Notes under the pieces: generated by a model
The model's input: the letters and a program-made list of their open reading frames with translations, nothing else
What the model was told of the DNA's origin: nothing
Databases searched by the model: none
In this document: positions 8,283 through 15,896 of the stretch, piece after piece
Layout: each line of letters begins with the position of its first letter
Position numbering within the stretch: the stretch's first letter is position 1
Program-made: the position numbers and the translations under genes
Assembly (NCBI GenBank): GCA_047635375.1
Contig: JBLIKP010000045.1
Location: 1 to 19,197 of the forward strand
Direction: 5' to 3'
DNA from: JBLIKP01 sp047635375
Lineage (GTDB): Bacteria; Bacteroidota; Bacteroidia; Sphingobacteriales; Sphingobacteriaceae
Length of the DNA stretch: 19,197 bases

Positions 8283-10754
8283 TTAAAATGTGTAGTTTAT
8301 TCCTAAGTTAATTTGTCGCCTGCCTCCTGGGATAATCCCTGAGCTGAGGTTGGCTTCGGGCTGGCCAGGTGAACTATGAAGCCTACTTCCAACATAGACG
8401 TTGTCAAGTAAGTTTTTTGCATTAAGATTGAAAGACCATTGGACGTTTGGCTTATATTTTACTCCGAAATTCAGAAGATAATACCCATCAATTGGGCCTT
8501 GATACCCTCCATTTAAGGTGTAGGAAATATTTTCGTAATCGGTATAAATTGAGCTTACGTAATTAATATCAGTTCTAAATTCTAACCCGAAAGGGAAAGC
8601 TTTTGAAATCCCTGCTGTTAAAGTATGCCTTGGTGCGTATGGGAGTTCATTGCCTGAAATATCTACGTCAACAGGCTTTAATGCCGATGCGATTGTCCCC
8701 TTTTTTATTTCTGTTTCAAGATAGGTGTAAACCAAATGCAGCGTTGGAAGCCCTTCATACTTCAACCCTTTTGCCAAGTCCAAACTAATTGCCGATTCCA
8801 ATCCACGGGTTTGAACCTTTCCAAGGTTTTTAAATACCGTTCCTCTTCCAGCGGCAACAAGGTCGGTAATCATTACACTGAACAACGCCACCTCAACCCT
8901 GGCTGCTTTTACGTTTCGGCGAAAGCCTAACTCACTATTTATACTTTTTTCCGCCTTTAAATCTAATCCGGGAGTAGAAACCTGACCGAACTGCAAAACT
9001 TTTAACGTTCCACTACTGGGGGGTGTAAACCCTCTATGCACACCTCCAAAAAAATTATTTTTTCCCTGCTGGTAATTCAAGCCCAATCCTGGCAATGCCA
9101 CCGCCGAAACCTTATCGTCATAGCGGTTATTATTTAATCGGTCGACTCTTGTCTGTTCGAATGTTTCAAATCGAATACCCGGAACAATTACAAGGTCTCC
9201 CATTTTATATTTATTACTTACAAAGACTGAAAGGGCTTTGGTTTCATAATTATGACTCTGTCCAAGGATTTCAAATCCGTCTTCCCCTGGTGTTCCTACG
9301 AAATAAACGCCCGAGCGCGCATCGGGAGCAAATCCTTTTTTGAAATCATCAGTAAATCGTTCGAAATGAACTCTTGCCCCAATATTTAAGGAGCTTTTAT
9401 TTCCTAAAAGTGAATAATCGTAATTGTAATTCTGCTCAAGGCCAAACACAAAGAAATTTCTTAAAATTCCATAATTATCTTTTCCATTCCCAACTCTAAT
9501 TAAGTCGGCTTCATAATTTTGGTAAAAATAGGGTACAGGTATTACGGTGTCTCCATTATATGTTGCCGCATCAACAAACACATCTGTTTCGCGCCACCAA
9601 TCTCTTGAAAATGAATTGGTGTAAAATTTAGTTATAGAGGTTACGTCCCTGTTTATTTCCCTTACTGAAATCACATCCAAGGACACTCTAAATACCTCAA
9701 ATTCATCGAATTTCTTGGGGTTGAAATTGGGATTTTCATTAAAACTATATTCCGTTAATCCAGTATAGGTAGCATTGCTAAGCTCATAGTTTACATTTCC
9801 CTTGATGTAAATACTTTGCTTTTGCGAGGCAAGAATATTAAGCTTAACCGTACCGTTAATCTGATCGAAATGATTGTTCTCTCGGTAACCGTCGGCCGCT
9901 TTATAAATTAACTGCACCTCCGGGGTTAAGCGCTCATTTCCAAATCCGCCGACCTTTGCCACCAATGTTTTAAGGTTATTGGTACCTCCTATTAGCGAGA
10001 AATCTCCACCAAACTCTTTGCGTGGCTTATTAGTAATGTAGTTAATCACTCCACCCATAGTTTGTGGACCATACTCAATTGCGCCACTCCCTTTAATTAA
10101 TTCTAAATCGTCAATTCGCTCAATAGGCGGATTGTAATACATGTTTGCATAAAGATAAAGTGCGGGTTGAATTGGAATTCCGTCTTCAAGTACTAAAACA
10201 CGGGAACTACGTCGTGGGTTTAATCCTCGAATTCCTATGTTAAGTTTGCTGTTTCCCATACCATCATCTGCAAAACCTTGCACACCGGGGGTGTAGATCA
10301 AAAGCTCTTGAGTTCCCATGGGTTGCAAAAGCTCAATTTCTTTTTTATCGATTTTGGTTGCCGTGCCTGGCAAGCTGCGGATTACATTGGAATTTGTACC
10401 AAGAATCTCAACTGTAGAAAGGTTGTAATTCGCTGGCTCAAGGCCGACGGATATTATTTTTTCTAAACTATTATTAAAATCACGGGATATAACTTGAGAT
10501 TTATACCCAATAAATCTAAACTGAACCTTGGTTAAAATCGGGTCGATATCGGTTAGCTTATAATTTCCGTTGAAATCGGAAAAAGTACCTGAAACAGGCT
10601 TTTGATTTGAGTCAAGTAAAATAATGGTAACGCCAGGAATAGGCGCCTTAGTTACATTATCAAAAACTACTCCACTAAGAGAAGCCTTTTGTCCAAAACT
10701 GCTTTCTCCTCCTATAATTGATAAAAATAATATTCCAACGAGGAGCAAACGCAT
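8283..10754 (-). CDS. TonB-dependent outer-membrane receptor, FecA-like
   Basis: An 823-residue outer-membrane importer. A Sec signal peptide occupies residues 1-22 (cleavage near FGQ). A CarboxypepD_reg-like beta domain lies at about 24-105, a common N-terminal addition in Bacteroidota. The plug domain spans about 125-243, with IRGLNPRRSSRVLVLEDG at 175-192 and EYGPQTMGGVINYI at 227-240. This plug signature is typical of ferric-citrate/siderophore receptors of the FecA group (COG4772). The rest is a 22-strand barrel ending in the C-terminal aromatic NYTF that the BAM machinery recognises. The start lies 2 bases after the stop of the small lipoprotein upstream, indicating tight coupling. The likely substrate is a ferric chelate, judged from the family and neighbours; specificity cannot be read. 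Intact. Confidence 0.93.
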   Translation of the reverse strand: MRLLLVGILFLSIIGGESSFGQKASLSGVVFDNVTKAPIPGVTIILLDSNQKPVSGTFSDFNGNYKLTDIDPILTKVQFRFIGYKSQVISRDFNNSLEKIISVGLEPANYNLSTVEILGTNSNVIRSLPGTATKIDKKEIELLQPMGTQELLIYTPGVQGFADDGMGNSKLNIGIRGLNPRRSSRVLVLEDGIPIQPALYLYANMYYNPPIERIDDLELIKGSGAIEYGPQTMGGVINYITNKPRKEFGGDFSLIGGTNNLKTLVAKVGGFGNERLTPEVQLIYKAADGYRENNHFDQINGTVKLNILASQKQSIYIKGNVNYELSNATYTGLTEYSFNENPNFNPKKFDEFEVFRVSLDVISVREINRDVTSITKFYTNSFSRDWWRETDVFVDAATYNGDTVIPVPYFYQNYEADLIRVGNGKDNYGILRNFFVFGLEQNYNYDYSLLGNKSSLNIGARVHFERFTDDFKKGFAPDARSGVYFVGTPGEDGFEILGQSHNYETKALSVFVSNKYKMGDLVIVPGIRFETFEQTRVDRLNNNRYDDKVSAVALPGLGLNYQQGKNNFFGGVHRGFTPPSSGTLKVLQFGQVSTPGLDLKAEKSINSELGFRRNVKAARVEVALFSVMITDLVAAGRGTVFKNLGKVQTRGLESAISLDLAKGLKYEGLPTLHLVYTYLETEIKKGTIASALKPVDVDISGNELPYAPRHTLTAGISKAFPFGLEFRTDINYVSSIYTDYENISYTLNGGYQGPIDGYYLLNFGVKYKPNVQWSFNLNAKNLLDNVYVGSRLHSSPGQPEANLSSGIIPGGRRQINLGINYTF

Positions 10755-10756
10755 GG

Positions 10757-10981
10757 TTAAAACAATTCGGGGTTTTCCTCTGGGTTGATTGCATACTCCG
10801 TAGAATCACTGAAACTCATTTTCCCATAACTCCCTCCTTTGGTGCGAATATCTATTTCCTCCAGAATAGGATCGTCTTCACAGCTTACAAGAGTAAGTGG
10901 TAAAGCAAGAACTAAGCAAAAAAGCGGACCATAAAGGACTGCCTTGAATTTCTTTAAAATATTTGCCATTTGATTCTTCAT
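10757..10981 (-). CDS. Small lipoprotein, first gene of the FecA-like operon
   Basis: A 74-residue product with a long signal peptide (lysines near residues 10-13, hydrophobic 14-30) and lipobox L-V-S before Cys34, leaving a mature chain of 41 residues. The cysteine is followed at once by Glu-Asp-Asp. Acidic residues at +2 to +4 resemble the lipoprotein export signal that sends Bacteroidota lipoproteins to the cell surface (inference). An in-frame GTG at 10996 is unlikely as the start because it falls inside the predicted -7 element. An ATG at 10969 is a reasonable alternative to 10981 and gives a longer leader. The gene ends 2 bases before the receptor start. I recognise no family; a receptor-associated accessory or surface lipoprotein is the natural guess. 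Confidence 0.7.
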   Translation of the reverse strand: MKNQMANILKKFKAVLYGPLFCLVLALPLTLVSCEDDPILEEIDIRTKGGSYGKMSFSDSTEYAINPEENPELF

Positions 10982-10995
10982 CTTTTTCGTTGGCA

Positions 10996-11027
10996 CAAAA
11001 ATAGATCTTTATTTAGATTAAGTCCAA
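10996..11027 (-). promoter_or_regulatory. Promoter of the iron-uptake operon
   Basis: On the minus strand, TTG at 11027-11025 is followed after 21 bases by TATTTTTG at 11003-10996, a full match to the Bacteroidota pattern TTG-N(17-23)-TAnnTTTG. The predicted transcript start is near 10990, giving a leader of 9 to 21 bases depending on which ATG (10981 or 10969) is used. The -33 element lies inside the inverted repeat at 11009-11031. Confidence 0.65.
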
Positions 11028-11031
11028 ATAA
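11009..11031. promoter_or_regulatory. Putative operator dyad over the iron-operon promoter
   Basis: Two 9-base arms, TTATTTAGA (11009-11017) and TCCAAATAA (11023-11031), form an inverted repeat with one mismatch and a 5-base spacer. The right arm contains the -33 TTG of the minus-strand promoter and the rest fills the -33/-7 spacer, a classic repressor position. Given the downstream FecA-like receptor, an iron-responsive repressor (Fur or DtxR family) is the best guess. I cannot match it to a defined consensus. Confidence 0.45.
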
Positions 11032-11050
11032 TAAGAAGCCAAAATTTCAA

Positions 11051-11070
11051 ATTACCTAATAGTAGGTAAT
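11051..11070. promoter_or_regulatory. Perfect palindrome between divergent promoters
   Basis: ATTACCTA-ATAG-TAGGTAAT is a perfect inverted repeat with 8-base arms and a 4-base spacer. It lies roughly 60-80 bases upstream of both predicted transcript starts (about 10990 on minus, about 11135 on plus). A run of nine T follows at 11075-11083. No gene ends upstream on the plus strand, so a terminator role is unlikely. An operator or activator site for one or both operons fits better. Confidence 0.45.
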
Positions 11071-11120
11071 CGGATTTTTTTTTGAAACTAAAATAGCACC
11101 GCAAAACTGCATTAGATGTT

Positions 11121-11128
11121 TATATTTG
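11121..11128 (+). promoter_or_regulatory. -7 element for the kinase-murQ operon
   Basis: TATATTTG is an exact match to the Bacteroidota -7 consensus TAnnTTTG, 20 bases before the ATG at 11148. No TTG is found at the expected -33 distance, so the promoter may depend on an activator or be weak. The inferred leader is only about 12 bases. Confidence 0.45.
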
Positions 11129-11147
11129 TCGTCAAATAACGCTAATA

Positions 11148-11990
11148 ATGATTGTAATAGCAGATAGCGGTTCAACAAAAACCGACTGGAGACTAGTTTC
11201 AGACCCGTCCCATGTAAAAAGCATAAAAACCGTGGGGTTCAATCCCTTCTTTGTCTCAACACAAGAAATGATTGACGAATTGATGCCTAAATTAGGTGAA
11301 TATACCCAAGCTGTGGATGAAGTTTACTTTTACGGAGCGGGTTGCAGCTCATTAGAACGCAACGAAATCATAGAGTTAGCGTTAGCCAAGATTTTTCCAA
11401 AAGCATATATTCAAGTGAACCACGATTTACTTGCCGCCGCACGAGGGGTATGTGGAAATGAACCAGGGCTTGTAGCCATCTTAGGAACGGGATCAAACGC
11501 TTGTGTATTTGACGGCACAGAAATCATTTCACAAACCCGCAGCCTAGGCTATTTACTTGGCGACGAAGGAAGTGGAGCGTATTTCGGGAAGCAACTAATT
11601 ACAGATTTCCTTAACAAGGAACTTCCATCTGATGTGTTGCATGCATTCACACAAAAATTCAAACCTGATCCAAATGATATTTTAAATAAAATTTACAAAG
11701 AGGAGAAACCAAATCGCTATTTCGCGAGTTTCTCAACTTTCTTTAAAGACATTATAAACACCGCGTACGCACAAAGAGTAATGACCCAAGGGTTTAATCT
11801 CTTCCTTGAAAGACATATTCTTAAATTTAAGGGTCATCATACCATGCCCTTAAATTTTGTGGGGAGCATTGGCTTCCATTTCCACCAATTCTTAAAAGAA
11901 GCAGTTGATAAACAAGAGCTTAACCTAAACTACATCATTCAAACCCCTATTGAAAATTTAGTGGTTTACCATCTAAACAATCCTCATTAA
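11148..11990 (+). CDS. BadF/BcrA-type N-acetylhexosamine kinase (NAGK/MurK-like)
   Basis: A 280-residue ASKHA-fold kinase that would phosphorylate an N-acetylated amino sugar with ATP in the cytosol. The phosphate-1 loop is DSGSTKTDW at residues 6-14. NHD ending in Asp93 occupies the place of the catalytic aspartate of NAGK-type enzymes. GTGS is at 113-116, and the family-typical GYLLGDEGSGAYFG at 134-147 forms the second phosphate and adenosine region. The length fits bacterial members. It precedes murQ by 2 bases, an arrangement known from MurNAc salvage loci such as murTKQ of Tannerella forsythia, so MurNAc (and perhaps GlcNAc) is the likely substrate. GlcNAc kinase alone is the main alternative. 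No MurNAc transporter lies in the window. Confidence 0.88.
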   Translation: MIVIADSGSTKTDWRLVSDPSHVKSIKTVGFNPFFVSTQEMIDELMPKLGEYTQAVDEVYFYGAGCSSLERNEIIELALAKIFPKAYIQVNHDLLAAARGVCGNEPGLVAILGTGSNACVFDGTEIISQTRSLGYLLGDEGSGAYFGKQLITDFLNKELPSDVLHAFTQKFKPDPNDILNKIYKEEKPNRYFASFSTFFKDIINTAYAQRVMTQGFNLFLERHILKFKGHHTMPLNFVGSIGFHFHQFLKEAVDKQELNLNYIIQTPIENLVVYHLNNPH

Positions 11991-11992
11991 TA

Positions 11993-12805
11993 ATGAGTAA
12001 AAAAACCGCCACCGAATCAGATTCTCTCTACGACAACCTTGAAAAAATGTCAGTAGTTGAGTTGCTTTCAAACATTAACCGTGAGGACCAAAAAGTTCCT
12101 CAAATCATTGAAAAACATATTCCTCAAATAGCTGCTTTAGTAACCGCTGCTACCCAACAAATGGCGCTTGGAGGTCGGCTTTTTTATTTGGGAGCAGGGA
12201 CCTCAGGTAGATTAGGAATTGTTGACGCAAGTGAATGTCCGCCCACCTTTGGTGTCCCCCACGACAAAGTAATTGGCTTAATTGCCGGAGGGGATTCTGC
12301 AATACGAATGGCGGTTGAGTTCGCTGAAGACGATTTCGAGCAAGCTTGGAAAGACCTTGAAAATTACAACATCAACAATAAGGATGTAATTGTGGGGATT
12401 GCCGCTTCGGGCCGCACTCCTTATGTTATTGGCGCCTTAAAAAAAGCGAGAGAGCTTAATATTACTACGGGTTGTATTGTGTGCAACTTGGGTAGTGAAA
12501 TTGCCGAAAACTCTGATTTCCCAATAGAAATTGAAGTAGGCCCTGAATTTGTAACGGGTAGTACCAGGATGAAATCAGGAACTGCACAAAAGCTTGTCCT
12601 TAATATGCTCAGTACATCAGTAATGATTGGATTGGGTCATGTAGTCGGCAATAAAATGGTCGACATGCAGTTAAGCAATCATAAACTTGTAAAGCGCGGA
12701 ATAATAATGCTGATGGAAAAGCTAAACATCCGCGAAAGCGAAGCCGCAGACCTTTTGGAGAAACACGGTAGTGTTAGGAATGCTATTCAGGCAGCTGATT
12801 TTTGA
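11993..12805 (+). CDS. murQ: N-acetylmuramic acid 6-phosphate etherase MurQ
   Basis: MurQ cleaves the lactyl ether of MurNAc-6-phosphate, giving GlcNAc-6-phosphate and D-lactate, and is the committed step of MurNAc recycling. The 270-residue protein is a SIS-domain sugar-phosphate binder with GAGTSGRLG at 68-76, the family signature ASECPPTFG at 79-87, and GSTRMKSGTAQK at 189-200. Glu81 matches the catalytic Glu83 of the E. coli enzyme. Glu112, 31 residues later, sits at the same spacing as E. coli Glu114. It is slightly shorter than the E. coli enzyme (298) because the C-terminal helical tail is trimmed; the catalytic core is complete. The ATG lies 2 bases after the kinase stop, so the pair is one unit. 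Confidence 0.96.
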   Translation: MSKKTATESDSLYDNLEKMSVVELLSNINREDQKVPQIIEKHIPQIAALVTAATQQMALGGRLFYLGAGTSGRLGIVDASECPPTFGVPHDKVIGLIAGGDSAIRMAVEFAEDDFEQAWKDLENYNINNKDVIVGIAASGRTPYVIGALKKARELNITTGCIVCNLGSEIAENSDFPIEIEVGPEFVTGSTRMKSGTAQKLVLNMLSTSVMIGLGHVVGNKMVDMQLSNHKLVKRGIIMLMEKLNIRESEAADLLEKHGSVRNAIQAADF

Positions 12806-12873
12806 AAAATATTCGGGAAAAATAAAACATTTAGTCCTTTCTTTAGGTAGAGGTAATACAAGAGCTACTGACA

Positions 12874-13446
12874 ATGCACGAAATTGAACCCTTCTATAAC
12901 TGGCGCGATTATTATGTTTCATCTGAGGATGAGGCATCCCCTTTTTATGGGCGTGAGTATAGCGAGTTTCAGTTTAGCCAAAAGATCTATAATTACTTCA
13001 TCCACCCTCAATGGGATGACTTTGGCTCACCTACTCTTTATCTAAAAATCATTTACGCCGATTACGAAAGCGGTTTCGGGGTGATTGAGTTAATAGGCGA
13101 ATGGAATGACTGCATCCATAACGACATAATGATGATGCGAGATGAAGTTATTGAGCCTATGATGGCCGAGGGTTTGAATAAATTTATCCTTATCGGCGAG
13201 AATGTGCTTAACCTTCACGGAAGCGATGACCTTTATTACGAAGAGTGGTTTGACAATTTGGGCGAAGATGGCTGGATTACCGGAGTTAATTTTCTGGATC
13301 ATGTCATGGAGGAATTCAAGGCCAATAACATTGATAGCTATATCAATCTAGGAGGTGAATTACACGATTGCAGCTGGAGGAACTTTAACCCTTCCATATT
13401 TTGTTCATTTGTTGAGGAACAAATGACAAGAAGACTACTTTGCTAG
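12874..13446 (+). CDS. Unrecognised acidic protein downstream of murQ
   Basis: A 190-residue, acidic, soluble protein without signal peptide or membrane segment. It is rich in aromatic residues (many Tyr, Phe, Trp) and has an alternating pattern suggesting an alpha/beta fold. A hydrophobic strand and acidic loop occur near residues 62-85 (LKIIYADYE, IELIGEWND), a helix near 92-105 with a MMM run, then NKFILIGENVLNLH near 113-126. The strand-helix-strand pattern is loosely reminiscent of STAS/SpoIIAA-like domains, but I would not assign it. It starts 68 bases after murQ with no visible terminator or promoter between, so it may belong to the MurNAc operon. I half remember similar proteins in other Bacteroidota but cannot name a family. 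Confidence 0.75.
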   Translation: MHEIEPFYNWRDYYVSSEDEASPFYGREYSEFQFSQKIYNYFIHPQWDDFGSPTLYLKIIYADYESGFGVIELIGEWNDCIHNDIMMMRDEVIEPMMAEGLNKFILIGENVLNLHGSDDLYYEEWFDNLGEDGWITGVNFLDHVMEEFKANNIDSYINLGGELHDCSWRNFNPSIFCSFVEEQMTRRLLC

Positions 13447-13613
13447 TCAAATAATTCACCTACCACAAAAACAAATATGTTTCAACTGATAAAGTTGTGA
13501 CTTTAAGTTATTTCATTTTATTATGAAGCAACCTTTTCGCAATTTAGGGGTCTTTAAATTACAGAAGCAATACCTAGCTTTAATAAGATTGTAAAAGGAC
13601 CTCAAATTACTCA

Positions 13614-15872
13614 ATGAAAAAACGATTACTACTCGCGATTATAGCCATAAGCATTTTTCAAACAACGTTTTCTCAAACCAAAAGTGATCCAGATGCTTAC
13701 GGTTATGTTTGGAGGACTAGCTTAGATCCCGAAGGGCCAAAGGCTGATTGGATTGAAATTGTTGAGCCTCGTCGTGCAGGAACAATTGCCCTTTCTGAAG
13801 TCCTTTCAAGTAGCTATTACGGCCCCATAAAATTCAATTTTGAATTCCCATACTATTGGTACAATAGAACTCAATTGTCAGTTAACAATGCGGGATACAT
13901 TCTTTTTGGTCCCGGACAATTAGGCCCTCCTTATGATGAGATGCCTATGGCTGGCGGTCAAGCCGATGATATTATTGCCCCATTTCTGTCATCAGATCAG
14001 GGAATTGACTCTGCTCGAATTGGCGCAGGCGTTTACCTTTGGACAGATTTCAAAGATTCCCTAATAGTAACATGGAATAAAATGACTTACGGTGACGATG
14101 GACAAGGTTCAAACACCTACCAAGCCATTTTATCAAGAAAAGACAGCTCTATCACCTTTAATTATATTGAGCAAGTTGGGGTTATTTCTAATACATGCAG
14201 AGTAGCTCAAACCAACAACGGAGAAGGAGTTTGCTTAGCTGTAGGTATTGAAAATAGAAATGGAAACGTAGGTTCGGTGTTCACCATAGATGACCAACAA
14301 GCATTTCTTGGAATTTCAAAAGCAAGTCCGCTTAGCATAAGATTTACCCCCGAAGCTGTAGCATCGCAAAATCTGCAAGTAAAAGACGGAACAATTGATT
14401 ATAATAATACCGTTGGTTCAAAGGGGTTTTTCGTTTTAAAAGATTCCCCAGAACCTGTGATGAAGGCCAATATTTTAAATGCAGGAACAACGGACTTACC
14501 AAAAATGATTGTGGAGGCCGTTGTCAAAAAAGGATTCACTAACGTTACCGCAGGAAGCAATATTTTTAGCAAAGCCCTAAAAGCTGGCGAGTCACAATTA
14601 TTAACTTTTAACGATAAGGTTCCAACTACCGAAGAAAATATTTACGGATTTCAATCCCAAATCATCTTCGACGATGATCAATTCAAAACCAACGACCGCC
14701 TTCAACAATTAATCGGTGTGGTGGATACAACGGGTAATTTAGGAACCCTGAATTATTCTGGTGGAATTTCTGCTGGATCAGCATTTACATGGCTTGGTGG
14801 AGCAAGCTTCACCTCTGGAATAGGGCAATATTACGAACCGCCTTTTTACCCAGTGTATTTAAAAAACGTCCATTTTGGGGTTAGTTCAACTGATGGAGTT
14901 TCAAACCCATCGGATCCAATTCGAATAAACATTTACGACGATAATGGGAAAAACATTTTCGGTGAAAAGGATGGTAGCCGAGGCGACCTTCTCTACACAA
15001 AGGATCTACTTCCCGTAACTGATTATGTTCGTGGAAACAATACCACATCCATAGACGAGGAAATTCAAATTAATTCTGGCGGAGTATATTTAGCGCTAAT
15101 GCAAGGTGGAGCAACCGTGTTTTACCAACGTAATGATGCTCCTCCTGCATCCTTTAGAAGCTATGAGGTTTTTAATTCTAACGTGTTTTTTACTTACCGT
15201 GATTTCAGAACAACCGATTTCCTTTTAGGCCTTGACGTTGCAGCAGGTAACATAAACGACGTAATCGATGTAGGAGTTTCTTCCATTATTTCGCCTACTC
15301 CAGAAGATGAATTAACAGATTCAGTAACCATTGAAATTGAATTAACCAACTTCGGCCCGCAGGAAGTTCCTGGAGGATTTGATGTAGTATATCAAGTAAA
15401 CACTAGGGATGAGGTTATTGAAAATTTCCCTCTTTCTATTCCAATAGGCGGCTCCGCAACCTATACCTTTAAAACAAAAGCTGCACGACCATCAGCACCA
15501 CTTACTCAGTATGAAAGCCTTTGTGTTTACTCAAACTTGAGTAATGACTTTGATTTAAACAACAACTTTAGTTGCTACCAAACTTCAACCGGGATAGCTA
15601 GCCAAATTAATGAAGTATTGTCCTTGGATGTATATCCAAATCCAGCCCATGAAAGCATCAACGGTAGATTTTTATTAAGATCTGCAAGTGATATATCCAT
15701 TCAAATCGTTAATTTCAGCGGCAGGATTGTAAAATTTATGGACTTAGGAAAAATGAATCCTGGTCCCCAAAATTTCAACTTACCAATTAATAATTTAGCA
15801 CCTGGGATTTATACTGCGACGGTTTTATCCAATGAAGGGCTTATTTCAAAACAATTCATAAAAACCAATTAA
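13614..15872 (+). CDS. T9SS-secreted protein of unknown function, tandem copy 1
   Basis: A 752-residue secreted protein. Residues 1-20 are a Sec signal peptide ending FSQ. The region of about 25-240 opens with PDAYGY and contains FEFPYYWY and a GYILF strand, resembling an all-beta, nidogen/concanavalin-like adhesive fold. Two Ig/CARDB-like beta modules lie at about 260-360 and 550-660. Between them is a segment with YYEPPFYPV, DDNGKNIFGEKDG and EIQINSGGVYLA. Residues 673-752 are a type A T9SS C-terminal sorting domain (VYPNP start, GIYTATV near the end), so the protein should cross the outer membrane by the type IX system and be released or anchored on the surface. Two cysteine pairs are shared with the next gene. 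No catalytic motif was found. The 167-base upstream gap shows no strong promoter, only weak -7-like matches (TAAGATTG at 13584-13591). Confidence 0.88.
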   Translation: MKKRLLLAIIAISIFQTTFSQTKSDPDAYGYVWRTSLDPEGPKADWIEIVEPRRAGTIALSEVLSSSYYGPIKFNFEFPYYWYNRTQLSVNNAGYILFGPGQLGPPYDEMPMAGGQADDIIAPFLSSDQGIDSARIGAGVYLWTDFKDSLIVTWNKMTYGDDGQGSNTYQAILSRKDSSITFNYIEQVGVISNTCRVAQTNNGEGVCLAVGIENRNGNVGSVFTIDDQQAFLGISKASPLSIRFTPEAVASQNLQVKDGTIDYNNTVGSKGFFVLKDSPEPVMKANILNAGTTDLPKMIVEAVVKKGFTNVTAGSNIFSKALKAGESQLLTFNDKVPTTEENIYGFQSQIIFDDDQFKTNDRLQQLIGVVDTTGNLGTLNYSGGISAGSAFTWLGGASFTSGIGQYYEPPFYPVYLKNVHFGVSSTDGVSNPSDPIRINIYDDNGKNIFGEKDGSRGDLLYTKDLLPVTDYVRGNNTTSIDEEIQINSGGVYLALMQGGATVFYQRNDAPPASFRSYEVFNSNVFFTYRDFRTTDFLLGLDVAAGNINDVIDVGVSSIISPTPEDELTDSVTIEIELTNFGPQEVPGGFDVVYQVNTRDEVIENFPLSIPIGGSATYTFKTKAARPSAPLTQYESLCVYSNLSNDFDLNNNFSCYQTSTGIASQINEVLSLDVYPNPAHESINGRFLLRSASDISIQIVNFSGRIVKFMDLGKMNPGPQNFNLPINNLAPGIYTATVLSNEGLISKQFIKTN

Positions 15873-15896
15873 ACCATACCTTAATTCATTATAAAA

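Noticed and set aside
8603..9343. Several plus-strand open frames inside the TonB-dependent receptor gene
   Set aside because: They are antisense shadows of an intact receptor, overlap one another in different frames and show no domain or signal features.
11051..11083. Palindrome plus T run as a plus-strand terminator
   Set aside because: No plus-strand gene ends upstream, the stem is AT-rich with four bases between stem and T run, and the position between divergent promoters favours a regulatory site.
13483..13497. Short hairpin CAACT-GATAA-AGTTG after the 190-residue gene
   Set aside because: A 5-bp stem without a T tract is too weak to call a terminator; it is expected by chance.
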